From Craspedostauros australis (Eukaryota > Bacillariophyta > Bacillariophyceae > Mastogloiales > Achnanthaceae), in the NCBI GenBank assembly GCA_026770025.1, contig JAMXDE010000027.1:620001-684000 (forward strand): a stretch of 64,000 nucleotides of DNA. Direction: 5' to 3'. Within the stretch, counting starts at the first letter, position 1. Every line of letters begins with the position of its first letter. Below are positions 43,991 through 54,339 of the stretch, piece by piece. The position numbers and the translations under genes are program-made. The notes beneath the pieces were generated by a model. That model was not told the DNA's origin and made no database searches. It saw only the letters and a list, made by a program, of their open reading frames with translations.

Positions 43991-45460
43991 TCAAACCTCA
44001 CACACGGGCGTCGGAGCAGCGGCTTCCTCCAGCTTGGTCAGCGCGAGGAGAACCTCGTCATCAACGCCATCACGTCCGCCGTGACGGTCTTCCACCTGCT
44101 GCTTCATAGATGCACCGGTCGGTTCATCATCTTGACGTCCTTCCGTCTCGATGACGCGTGCTTGGCGCACGAACGCCTGCCGTTTGCGCTGGTCGTCGCA
44201 ACGAACGCCAGACACTTCAAGCGTCGAAGACTCGCGCGTTCCCTTCTTCAGGAAGATGCGGACGGAGTCTTCCATCAGGTCGTCCGCGAATCCTCCCAGC
44301 GCGTACGCGGCCTTGACGGCCGGTCGCCACTTGCGGGTGCGCGTGTTGATGAGCCAGTTGTTGACGACGGCCTTCGTGGTGCCGCAGATGAGTGACATCT
44401 TGGTCAACGTCATGTCATCGGGATACGGGTTGATCCAATTGAGACGCATCCAATTGGTCATGTAGAACTCCATGTTGATTTCGAGTTCGTCACCATTGTG
44501 CAGCGGCGAGGATAGAAGGAGCCCTTGGAGGTCGGCGCAGGATGCCGCGTGCGGTCGGTCGGCGACGCCCTGCAGCGCATTCAGCTTTCGGATGCAGTCG
44601 TCGTAGACCAAGAGGGCGCACATGTGCGGATCTGGATGTCCTGGTTTGCGGGCCCATTCCGTGGTGTCGATGAAATGATCTCGCACCCAGTCGTGCGCAG
44701 CCATGATCATGCCGAACGACGAGCGAGCTTGGATCTGGGACACGAGGGCGCGCATGCGCTTGAGCTTGGGGAAAGCTTGGCATTGGAGGTCGAAAGATGC
44801 ACCCTGGTGGAAGGAGAACATGGTCTCCAAATTCCAATCGCTTGCGAGGTCCGCATGTGACGATGACAATCCTTGATGGTTGTCGCCGATGGTGTTGGGC
44901 ATATCGTCATCGCCATCGTCGTCGTCGCCATGATCTTGGTTCAGCCCAATTTCGAAGCGTGCGGTCTGCAACTCCCGACGCTGTCGCTTGGCGTTGCCGC
45001 GTTGCTCCATATGCAGAACGCTGCCGACATCGGATATAGTTGCCTGCGAGGCGACGAGATTGACTCCGCCGACAAGGATGGGTTGCTTGGTTTGGCCTTT
45101 CTTCGTGCGAGCCTCGTTTTCTTGTGCCGTCAAGGCCAGCTGTTCGATCCATTCCAGCGGCGTCAGGGCTTCCCATTCGATGGCTGGGCCACCCGAAGCA
45201 AACATGAGCGTTGGTCGCTTCACCGGAAGGACGAGGCGCTTACTTTGCGGACTAACCGGAGACGGCGACGGGAAAGCTGCTGGTGGTTCATTGGATCCAT
45301 CCATGGCGTCCACCATTCCTGCCGCACGGTCGAAGCTGATGTCTGCAGCTTTGAGCAGAGCGACGGCCGCTGTTTCTTCTGTTTTCGTCATGTCCGGGTT
45401 CGTGCCTGTGCTTGGGTGATCTTGTCTTGCCGCAGGTTCTGTGTTGGATGGTGACATCAT
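43991..45460 (-). CDS. KN/TALE-like homeodomain protein
   Basis: Probable DNA-binding transcription factor. The 489-aa protein starts MMSPSNTEPA. An Ala/Pro-rich N terminus and a central helical region (FPKLKRMRALVSQIQARSS, MIMAAHDWVRDHFID) come first. The homeodomain lies at about 328-388: FYMTNWMRLNWINPYPDDMT forms helix 1 with the NPYP turn typical of atypical TALE/KN domains, and VVNNWLINTRTRKWRP is helix 3. The usual W-F-x-N-x-R reads W-L-I-N-T-R. Trp, Asn and Arg, which contact DNA, are kept. An acidic C-terminal tail follows. The upstream region is divergent from the three-exon gene at 46782 with about 1.3 kb between them. Confidence 0.88.
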   Translation of the reverse strand: MMSPSNTEPAARQDHPSTGTNPDMTKTEETAAVALLKAADISFDRAAGMVDAMDGSNEPPAAFPSPSPVSPQSKRLVLPVKRPTLMFASGGPAIEWEALTPLEWIEQLALTAQENEARTKKGQTKQPILVGGVNLVASQATISDVGSVLHMEQRGNAKRQRRELQTARFEIGLNQDHGDDDDGDDDMPNTIGDNHQGLSSSHADLASDWNLETMFSFHQGASFDLQCQAFPKLKRMRALVSQIQARSSFGMIMAAHDWVRDHFIDTTEWARKPGHPDPHMCALLVYDDCIRKLNALQGVADRPHAASCADLQGLLLSSPLHNGDELEINMEFYMTNWMRLNWINPYPDDMTLTKMSLICGTTKAVVNNWLINTRTRKWRPAVKAAYALGGFADDLMEDSVRIFLKKGTRESSTLEVSGVRCDDQRKRQAFVRQARVIETEGRQDDEPTGASMKQQVEDRHGGRDGVDDEVLLALTKLEEAAAPTPVCEV

Positions 45461-46781
45461 GGAGTGCTGCTGTGGCTGTTGTTGCTTCTGCTGGTGGCTG
45501 AATTCTCACCCCTGTTTATCCTGTCGATTGAAGTACTTTGTTTGTGCCGATCGCTGGTGACCGAACGTTGGTGCTGACCTTGCGTTCGACCTGAAAAAAT
45601 GATGGATGAGGAAATGAAGAGAGAGGCAGTGGTGCTCTTCGTTCGGTTGGTAGAGCAATTGATCTGTGTGTCGTCGCGATGGCGCAAGTGCGTGTTTGTG
45701 TGCTTGTGTGTTTGTGTGCTTGTGTCTTGTGCTGGAGGCAGCAAACCCGCGTTTCCTCCTTCGCGCACGCAGGCATGTCATCCTCCAGCGTGGATCGATC
45801 TGCCCATCTCATGGTGACAACCTGTGCGATCGCTCGTACAATCACATCGAGGGATTCATCACGTTATCGCCTTGTCATGAGCGCAGCGTGCACACGAGCG
45901 CACACCTTTCCACGATCCTCATGTCCCAAACATTAGACTATGTACTGTGCGAGTCCACGATGGAGTCCAATTCCATCGCAATGCCGTTGTGAGGATTGTG
46001 GATTTGTCGCAATCCATCAGTTTCGTTTTTGCGCTTTGTGACATTTTTTGTTTTGTGACAACAACGACATCGCCTGCGCAGTGCGACAGAATTGGGCGCG
46101 AATCAGCGCGATGTGTATCGTACGATGGTCAGACGCAAATGCGGCGATTGAATCCTGCGAAGCAACCTGACTCCCGTTGATGCACCAAAAATCTCGTTTG
46201 CCTCCGATGTTCGTCACAAAAGACGTTTCTCCATTCATGTGCAACCCGATGCCAATCGCAAGCAACAGGAAGACAAAGAAGAGAGACCAAGAGAGCAACA
46301 ACTTGCTCACATGTCGTGGAAGAAAAGGAGCCAGAACGCCAAGAGACAAAGAGAGTCAATGAGACTAATCCACAGAAGCAGGCAGCAAGGGCGATAGCAT
46401 CTCTCGACTTCCTCCCAGATTCCATCGAGCAAAGATCAAAGAGAACCTTGAAGGCAAAGGAGGTGACAGCAGCATTCGTGAGGATACAGCGGATACTGAT
46501 ACAATCAAAGAGAGCAGAGTGTCTTCATTTGGTACATTGCCATACTATATTACACCAAGGAAGGACGCAAGAAGAAACGCGGGCTCAGAGCGGCAATCGA
46601 CAGATCAAGAATTGACCATAGACCAAACGAGACCGAAAGGTGGCACGCCTCCGGACCTACTACACCCACACTGCACCCACGCGTCAATCATACTTTTGCC
46701 ATTGTCCAACATCATCATTATCATCATCACCGAAGCTGTGGCCACACTCCACACACAAGCTTTCACAGATCCATTCATCAC
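45461..46781. other. 1.3-kb gap between divergent genes
   Basis: Shared upstream region of the homeodomain (-) and the 46782 (+) genes. It contains a TGTGTTTGTGTGCTTG repeat (45690-45730) and ATCATTATCATCATC near 46708. No supported gene is seen. Confidence 0.5.
45690..45731 (+). repeat. TGTGTGCT/TGTGTTTG repeat
   Basis: Imperfect tandem 12-nt units of TGTGTTTGTGTGCT lie in the upstream region of the homeodomain gene. Confidence 0.75.
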
Positions 46782-47955
46782 ATGCTCGATTCCGATCGTC
46801 CAATTCTCTACATCAATGTCATCGGTGAGTTGAGTTGAGTTGAGTTGAGCGCAATATTCCTTGACTTGTCCATGCCAACAGACTTGCAATCCTCTGAAGT
46901 ATTCTCAACTCGCAATGGATGCATTCGAAAACTCAAGCCAAAAGAGAAGGCCCTGGCTCTCCTCCTCCATCAAGCATCAGCTGCACATTGCACCAACGCT
47001 CACATGTACTCACTCCCGTTTTTTGGTGTATGCAATACAATCCCAATCTCCAACAACACAACGCGCTGTACGGCATGGCATGACATCACATGACATCACA
47101 TGACATCACATCACATGACATCACAGTCAAGGATGCATCGGAGGCAGTCAAAGAACTGGTTCACGCGAAGGTGAAGCGATCCATTCTGATACCTACGAAG
47201 GTCAAGAAGGTTGCCGGCAAGCACATCGGTCTGGCTGCCAGTGAACTCACGGGTCTGCCGAAGATTGCAAAGTTGCTGTCGCGCAGCATGTGTCAAGAGG
47301 TGCCAGAATTAATGAAGGAGCAAGGCGTCATCGCAGAAGTCTCCGAGGCATTTCGGGAAGGCGCATACTTCGTGTTGCAGATGCAGATCCTGTACGTCAA
47401 CTTCGCAGTCATGTCGGTGGAGACGGAGGCGATCAGCTCGTGTTACACGGAATGGGCGGAATATTTCATGGGCATGATGGGCAGCGGGTATCAGCGCAGC
47501 TTGGAAAGCGATTATCGTAAGTAGATGAGCCCTGGGTGTTGTTCGTTGCTGCGTACGCCATTCGCGGTGTTGGGGCGTTGGATGTTCTCTCACTCTCGGT
47601 TTCATCGCATTTTCTCACACAACCATATGGATGCCGCCGCCTTGCTTACCCCTGCGTGCTTCTGCCCCCGACAGTGCCGAATCTGGTTCACAAAAGCCTG
47701 GCAACCGAAATGCCAAAGATGCTCGAGGAAAAGATGACGGAAAACAAGATCCGAGCCGACACCAACGTTCTCAAGGACAAGCATCAGGCCCGCTACTTTT
47801 TCGAAACGCTACGGCAATTGAAGGAACGTACCGCGGTGCGGAAACGGAACAATCCAATACGGATCATGCGTCGAAAGATATCCTCCGCATCATCAGGAGC
47901 ATCGTCAAAGGACACGTCATCGTCCAACTCTTCGACGTGTGCGCTGGGGGATTGA
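46782..47955 (+). CDS. Three-exon conserved-looking helical protein, function unknown
   Basis: I do not recognise a family. Exon 1 is 46782-46824 (MLDSDRPILYINVI), exon 2 is 47127-47516, and exon 3 is 47675-47955. Donors are GTGAGT and GTAAGT; acceptors are CACAG and GACAG. All joints are phase 1 and give VI-VKDASEAVKEL and ESDY-LPNLVHK. The product is 237 aa. It is mostly helical, with basic (AKVKRSILIPTKVKKVAGKH) and hydrophobic helices (EGAYFVLQMQILYVNFAVMS) and a C-terminal Ser-rich tail (SSASSGASSKDTSSSNSS). No signal peptide or Walker motif is seen. Codon use and phase agreement support a real gene despite the short first exon. Confidence 0.7.
46825..46849 (+). repeat. (GAGTT)n at a 5' splice site
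   Basis: Five GTGAG/TTGAG pentanucleotide units begin exactly at the donor of intron 1 of the 46782 gene. Confidence 0.85.
47081..47126 (+). repeat. (TGACATCACA)n at a 3' splice site
   Basis: About four and a half 10-nt units end in the acceptor CACAG of intron 1 of the 46782 gene. Each unit has TCACA; the tract lacks a normal pyrimidine run. Confidence 0.85.
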
Positions 47956-48720
47956 AGGTAGTGTGGTTCGCTGCGCTGCTTCCCCGTCTGAGGCCATATG
48001 ATGTACATGTATGATTGGTGAGGTATGGCATGGCATGATACAATTATATGAGCAAGTGAAACGAACGGCTGCAGTTAGGAGAATGACAGGGATAGTGTAG
48101 TATTGATATTGATATTGATATTGATGGCACCATGACAGCATGCCAACAAGCGGACAATGGGTGGCAGACACCCCACATTCACAAACGCCGAGGGAGAGCA
48201 AGAGAAGAGCACCCACGCTGTGCTCGATCATCCGATTTAGATGCACTGCTTTCAAGCTGTACATATGTTGACAAGGCAAAGAGCGAAATCAAGGCCATCC
48301 ACAACCATGCACTCTATGTACCACTCATTCAAAGCAGTGAGCATTGGGCACCATGAAGTCGCAAAGACGCTCACCCATCGCAAGATGGGCAGGCCAAGAA
48401 CAAAAGGTATCGACAACGAGAGATGTTCACGACAGACGACCCCCGATCTTCGGAATTCAGGGTCTTGCAACCATCTTCCACCACAGCGAGTAAACACGAT
48501 CACAACTGGACTCAGCTGTTGTCGAGTTTGGAAGAAGGAGCAGCAGAGGGTTCATGTGATTATTTGTACCAATAATAGATATGTTCCATAGACTAGACTA
48601 ACTGAACCAGGATGGCATGTATGGGCTAGGACGGCTCCTCTACGTATCGCAGACGAACGCTGCGCACAAACAAGCAACGAAATGGGGAGAGACAAAGGAC
48701 TGTGGAACGGCGACAGCGCG
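47956..48720. other. 0.77-kb gap between convergent genes
   Basis: No gene is seen. A (GATATT)n repeat lies at 48102-48124. The remaining open frames are short and overlapping. Confidence 0.55.
48102..48124 (+). repeat. (GATATT)n microsatellite
   Basis: About four copies of GATATT lie in the intergenic gap. Confidence 0.85.
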
Positions 48721-50849
48721 TTATTCTTGGTCCATCGATGATTCAGGTTTGCCATCGGCGTCCACCTTCGCACCCGCGTCGAAGAACAAAAGTGGATGCA
48801 TGCCATCAGTCGAGGCCAAGGATGCTACGCACTCGTCCTCAGAAAGATCGATGGCTTCTGCAGCATGGATCGCTTCGACAGCGGTATGCTGCGCCTCCTC
48901 GACATTCTTTCTGCTTTGGAAGATGGGAATACCTTCCTCAGCATTTCCCTGGATTGCACCCCTGTCCACAACGTTGTCGATATCTTGATGGGCGTCGGTG
49001 CCCTCGGTGTGCCGAACTGAGTTATTATTGCCACAAAGTTGTTGCATCTGCACTCGACCGCTGCCAGTGTCGATACGCGCAGTGTCAAGTACGATAGTGT
49101 TGGTGTCCACGGTGGCAGTGCGTCCAAATGCAGCGGCATTTCCATGTTGCCCATCGGCGAGCCGATCGAACGCATTCTGGATTGGTTCGCCTCCACCTGC
49201 TGCATCCTGCGGTAGTTGGAAGTACTCTTTCCCGTTGCTTGCATTGCCATTGTCAAATATGTCTTGTGTGTGCGCTATCATTTCGTCATTCGCCCCGTCC
49301 ATCGCAAGAATTCGTTCATCAGCTGTTGTTTGGGTGGCGCGATGATTGGATGCTGGCCAGTGCAAGGTGTTATCTTCGAACAACAAGCGTACGGGTGATG
49401 CGACATCCGCGTTGGTGGTTTGCGCAAGAATTTGATCTTGAGCGAAGTCGGCGTTCGGATCTACATGGAGGTATGGTCCAACATGCAGATCGTGAAGCTG
49501 AATGTTCAATTCTGCGTCGGTCGCAGTGTCGTGGAACTCATCCTGGTTCATGGAAGTTGCCAGGTCCTCAAGGTTCGATGGGTTGTTGACACCGACGAAA
49601 TAGGTCGTCTCGGAGATGATTCCTGTGTCATAGGAATGCGTTGCACGGAGCTGTGCCTTCCCCGCAAAGGGAGGAGGCGGCGGCAGTGTAGGTGACAATG
49701 TGCGCTGCAGCTGCGGTTGCTGGTGCTGCTCGAGACGAGGTGGGCATTGTTGGGGGAGCTGAGGGTATTCAGTATACTCGATATTGCCGATATTGTTGAT
49801 GTGGACAGTGTTTGAGCGGTGGCATCGAGCAGACGACGAAATATCATGAAGCGGACGCCGCTGTGCGTGGTCCATCCCACAATTGTGGTTCGAGTTGGAT
49901 GGATGCATCTGCATTTGATGTTGTGCATTGCGTTGATTCTGATTTTCGTCGCGGAAGACGCCCGACGCATCGGTTCGGTGGTGGACCAACCTTGCCCCTG
50001 CTTGGCGCTGCTGATTTAGAATGGAATCTCTTGGTCTTGAAAGGACGGCCACCTTTTGTTGCGGATAGTTCGCGTCCATGGGATTTCGTATCCTCCTCAC
50101 GTAGGTGATCTGCTCGTCCGCAGAGCTCGGGCCTGCATTCTGGTTTTGTTGTTGCTGCTGTTGTTGTTGGAAAGCGTCCATGTGGTATGGAGTAGTGTGC
50201 TGCCGATAGTGATGCTGCGATTGCGCCCGTTGGTCGTGCGCACCACCCGCAATCTTGCCGACATTCGTTCTGCCATCAGTCCGGACCGCCTGCATGCTCC
50301 CGTTCCCCTGGGTCCTCCGCACTTCGTATCGCGCCGTTCCGACCACAGCTCGTCGGTACACTGCTCGTGAGCGCTTTGCCTTGACTGCCGAGAAGATGAG
50401 ACCCAAGTCAACGAAGGTGAGCACATGATTGCGAAGCGAACAAAGATCAACAGCGCAAAGGCCTTGGCAGAGCCAGAAACCCCGGACTTGGCGCTTTCAT
50501 TCTTAATTTCATCAGAAGCCACGGAGCTATTCTCATACGCCAACTCACCTTTTTTCTTCTTGTGGAAAGGAGACTGCTGCTTGTTGCCGCTGCTGTCATC
50601 ACCATCACCATCACCAACGCCGTCGCCGCTATTTCCACCTATGGTGCCAGAGCGTCGCACGAACGCTGCTGTTGGAGTCCGAACCGCAGCACCCATGGTG
50701 GGAGCATTCTCGGCCACGACTGCTCGATTGCTGGCGAATGCAATGGAGGGCTCCGACAGACGAGCTCGCGTGATGGCACGTTCCGCGAATGTGCTTCTCG
50801 GTTGCCGCATCCGCAGCCGCGATCCTCCGGACGTCGTCCAGTGCGCCAT
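48721..50849 (-). CDS. Gln-rich two-exon protein with a destruction-box-like motif, function unknown
   Basis: I do not recognise a family. Exon 1 is 50849-50549 (MAHWTTSGG), a 164-nt GTGAGT...GGCAG intron follows, and exon 2 is 50384-48721. The phase-1 joint reads HKKKK-VKAKRSRAVYRRAVVG and gives 654 aa. The N-terminal half is basic and Gln/Asn-rich (FQQQQQQQQNQNAGP); the C-terminal half is acidic. RRPLHDISS (Arg276-x-x-Leu279) matches the cyclin-B destruction-box pattern R-x-x-L-x-D-I-S/N. There is no cyclin box, kinase or TM segment. A cell-cycle-regulated protein is a hypothesis only. Several HRxxLP/SPxxL sites could be phosphorylated. It is divergent from the Cys-repeat protein gene at 51961. 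Confidence 0.72.
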
Positions 50850-51960
50850 CTTGCTGTGTTGGTCTCTTGTGTTCTCTTTGGTTGGCGCGACGTTCTGCTC
50901 TGGTTCTGCGTCTGTTGCGTAACGTCACGTCACCTCGCAACCAGCAAGTCCCAAGAGACAAGAAGTATAGCACAGATAGAGAGGGGATCTGTGGCTGACG
51001 CTGGAGCGGGACACAGCCCAGCAGAGCTTGTCGATTCATTGCTCTGTTGGTGCTGTGCTCCTCACCCAATACGGCAAGACTTGTCGGCATCATGTTCTTG
51101 CCCCTCCCTTGGCTTCTTTCTTCCCAAGAACCCACACAAGCCGAAGAATCTTAATCCAGTCATGAATGTAGAAACAATACAAGACTCGATGTGAGAGATA
51201 CGTGAACCAAAGCAAGCTAGAGCGCTACGGACAAACCACACTAGTATCACACGAGCAACAGAGAGTGCAGAGAGTAGATTGGTGTAGATTTGAGCAGAGC
51301 AGAGTAAAGTGCGACCACATGCCCTCAAGGCAAGCATTTGACTCAGTCAAGGCATGAAGAACAAGGGAGTACGATGGCAACGATCGAGAAGCATCCAAAG
51401 CGACTTGTCACAAGGCAACACCATGCCAAATATGTTTCCACGACCATCGCAGAGAATGCTGGGAGAAGATAACCGGTGTTGCGAGCTATGTGATCCTGCT
51501 GTGGAACCTCAGCCCGAAACTGCACCTGCTCCTATCATGCTTGTACATCGCAGAGCACCAGTGCACTCACACTTGGTTCGACCTCGATACAAGTTTGTTC
51601 ACGGTGCCAGTAAGGAAACCGGTGATCTATTCGCTCTCCTGTCGATGGCTCCTAAGGGTATCACAGCTCCCTCTGCGCGAGGAAGTAGAGTCCGATCTCA
51701 TCCACTTGGCATTAGCTGGCACTCACAAGCAACACAATGTCACTACAACCCGACACGCAGGCCCGCCCGCAAGACAGCGACATCCACACACCCTTGGCAC
51801 CTTTCTCGTCAATTCCTGTCTCATAAAAATATGATTCAATACAACTCGACACAATCTCCAAACAATTAATTGTTCACATCAAACCCAAGGCACAAGCACA
51901 CAATAAGACAAGCATTACAACCCAAGCATCAATTCATCCAACTACAACAGCAAAGAAAAC
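50850..51960. other. 1.1-kb gap between divergent genes
   Basis: Shared upstream region. Open frames such as 51354-51869 lack domains and overlap. The last 150 bp before 51961 are A/C-rich leader-like sequence. No gene is called. Confidence 0.5.
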
Positions 51961-53349
51961 ATGCCATACATCAAGAAAGAAGCCCTTGCTCTCGTCATCG
52001 CGCAGAGCCTCATCTTCAGCAGTGCCAATGCATCATCCGAGACAGCAACTGCGGCCAACATGGATACCATCGCCCGTATCCACAATGCCCGCATTCGCAA
52101 GGTGCAGCTCGAACAGAACCGCCAAAAGAGCACCATCACGAAGGAACGCCATGCCGCGGAGACACAAAAGAAGGCCGTGAACAAGCTCAACTTGGTCCTT
52201 GACCGCAAGCCATGGACGGACAGCAATCACATCGCTTCGGAGGAACGAAGTACCACACCAAACACCAACCGACGACCACGTCCCGTCTCCTCTCCCAACC
52301 AAAATCAATACGTCGATCAAGGACGTCTGCGTGGAAGCGCGGGTACGACGAGCATGAAAGACGACGCTGGAGCCGAAGATGAAAGCGCCCCAAGAGAGTC
52401 GCTGTTTGTGTCTCTCCACCAGAAGACTGTCAAGACGAGCGGATCCGATGGACGCCAGCTCAAGGCATCCAAGGAATCGAAGCCGCCGAGACCCGACCCC
52501 GTCGATGAAGGTGATCCGTGCTTCACCGGAACCTCCGATGATGTCATTGCCAGCTGCGTTTCTGCCAACGCGACGTGCTGCGAGACACCAGAAGGCGCCG
52601 AGAACCCTGCCTGCAGTTGGGGTGGCGACTCCAATATCACAGTGTGTCCACACTCGTGCAACGGTGATGGTGCCTGCTACTTTGCCTCCGCCTTGGCAAC
52701 AACCATCGATATTGCTTCGTACTCTTGCAACGGAGAGAACGCATGTCACAGTATCGACATGGGAGTTCCCGAATCATCTTGCAATGGCGCTGCTGCGTGC
52801 CATTTCAACACCGGCGAGGTTGGTGAAGGATCCTGCAATGGTGAATATGCATGCTATCACAACACTGGTAGCTTGTCCAACAATACATGCTCCGGCGACG
52901 TAGCATGCATGGCCAACGTTGCGACCATTGGAGAAGGATCGTGCTATGGCGATGGTTCGTGTGCCATGAAGCAATCTAATGTTGGGGTGAACTCGTGCAT
53001 CGGGTCTTCCTCGTGCTACTTCAATCATGGTGCGGTCGATGATTTCGCTTGCTCTGGCAAGAATGCTTGCCTTTTTCAGCACGGTGACATCGGCAAGTAT
53101 TCTTGTTCTGGTGAGGAAGCTTGCTATTGGAACGCTGGAGACATTTCCGAAGATTCTTGCAGTGGGGAACTTGCGTGTGCTCACAACTCGGGTGATATCA
53201 GCAACAAGGCTTGTGTTGGTGACGCTGCGTGCTTTTTCAACTCAGGCAGAATTGCTGAGGAAGCCTGCGTAGGTAAACTCGCGTGTTACTTGAATGACGT
53301 AGCCATCATTGCGGGGGAATGTGTTGGCGACTACGCATGCTCACCGTAG
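51961..53349 (+). CDS. Secreted protein with thirteen 18-residue Cys repeats
   Basis: No family is named with confidence. The 462-aa product starts MPYIKKEALALVIAQSLIFSSANAS, a signal peptide with likely cleavage after SANA. A basic, Arg/Lys-rich linker region runs to about residue 180. From about 230 to the end there are about 13 tandem units of the form SCNGxxACxxNxGxxxxx: each has Cys at positions 2 and 8 and Gly at 4, and most units are exactly 18 residues (for example SCNGEYACYHNTGSLSNN, SCSGELACAHNSGDISNK). An 18-residue period fits one turn of a parallel beta-helix with a ladder of disulfides. No TM or GPI signal follows the last repeat. Possible roles are extracellular adhesion, wall binding or ice/protein contact; none is shown. 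Confidence 0.85.
   Translation: MPYIKKEALALVIAQSLIFSSANASSETATAANMDTIARIHNARIRKVQLEQNRQKSTITKERHAAETQKKAVNKLNLVLDRKPWTDSNHIASEERSTTPNTNRRPRPVSSPNQNQYVDQGRLRGSAGTTSMKDDAGAEDESAPRESLFVSLHQKTVKTSGSDGRQLKASKESKPPRPDPVDEGDPCFTGTSDDVIASCVSANATCCETPEGAENPACSWGGDSNITVCPHSCNGDGACYFASALATTIDIASYSCNGENACHSIDMGVPESSCNGAAACHFNTGEVGEGSCNGEYACYHNTGSLSNNTCSGDVACMANVATIGEGSCYGDGSCAMKQSNVGVNSCIGSSSCYFNHGAVDDFACSGKNACLFQHGDIGKYSCSGEEACYWNAGDISEDSCSGELACAHNSGDISNKACVGDAACFFNSGRIAEEACVGKLACYLNDVAIIAGECVGDYACSP
52655..53346 (+). repeat. Tandem 54-nt coding repeat (18-residue Cys unit)
   Basis: About 13 diverged 54-nt units, each with two Cys codons 18 nt apart, encode the repeated part of the secreted protein. 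Confidence 0.85.
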
Positions 53350-54136
53350 CCGTCCATCTTCTTCCCTCGGAAGTTCGGACCACCCATGCAGTACGAGCAA
53401 CGCGATGGCGCGACCGTGCTTCCCATCTTGCACCCCCAATCAATTGGATGGTTTGGGAATATAAGATATTACATGATGTTGGATACAGAGAGTAGTCAAG
53501 TAGCACTGAGATTCACGCAAACCCCTCTGTTGCACCAACATCAAAGGGTACCAAGTCTCAACTGTTGATGTTCGCTGATGTTGTGTGAAGTTCCTTGCGC
53601 GAGAAATTGAGCGTTGCTTCGTGTTTGGTGTTCGCGCCATTTCTTTGTTTGCCAGTCCAAACACTTTGAATCCAACGGGTCATCCACAACTGGTTTCCGC
53701 ATCTTTGACAAATCCGACCAATCCACGTATCCAAGACTGAGAAGTCATTTCGTATCTTCCATCACACAAAGCGACACACCCATCATCGTCACAAAGCCAC
53801 ACACCCAAGACCAAAAGAGGCCGCGGAGACGACACCGACCGAGGGACAAATCATCCACCCCACCAGCAACACCACTTTCCCTTCCTTCCTTCCTTCCTCC
53901 TCCCCGAACCAGCCAGCCAGCCTCTGTCGCGAGCTGCGCTACCACGGAGAGGGAGAGTTGCCTGACGATCCAATTCTTCTGGCGCGCAGGCGCACATCGC
54001 ATGTTGCGCAAGAAAACGTGCACGCGAACACAAACCGACCACTGCACCAACCCCGTCAATCAAGAGATCGATCGGCCGCTTCATCGACAGAACAAAGCTT
54101 ATTCGCACAGATCCAAAGACAAATAGAGAGGAAGTG

Positions 54137-54171
<35 letters not shown>

Positions 54172-54339
54172 GAGACTGCCACACAACATCAATAGTTCTC
54201 GCTATAGAGTGACATCAAGAGCATCGACATCATAGATACGAGCTGCTCGTGCGTAGCCCAAGCAGCCAGCCAACCACGCACCGAACAAAGGCAAGGGCAC
54301 CTCAGCTGACATCAACTTGCCAAGCCAAGTGACGGCACC
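53350..54339. other. 1.0-kb gap before the Trp-Pro repeat gene
   Basis: No gene is seen. It contains CTTCCTTCCTTCCTTCC (53881-53897), a (GAAA)n repeat at 54137-54172 and an A/C-rich stretch. The last part is probably the 5' UTR of the next gene. Confidence 0.5.
54137..54172 (+). repeat. (GAAA)n microsatellite
   Basis: About nine uninterrupted GAAA units lie upstream of the 54340 gene. Confidence 0.9.

Noticed and set aside
47075-47126. Start codon of the 46782 gene at 47090 (MTSHDITSHDIT)
   Set aside because: The repeated MTSHDIT residues are the in-frame reading of the tandem repeat at the intron 3' end; the spliced start at 46782 gives a better joint.
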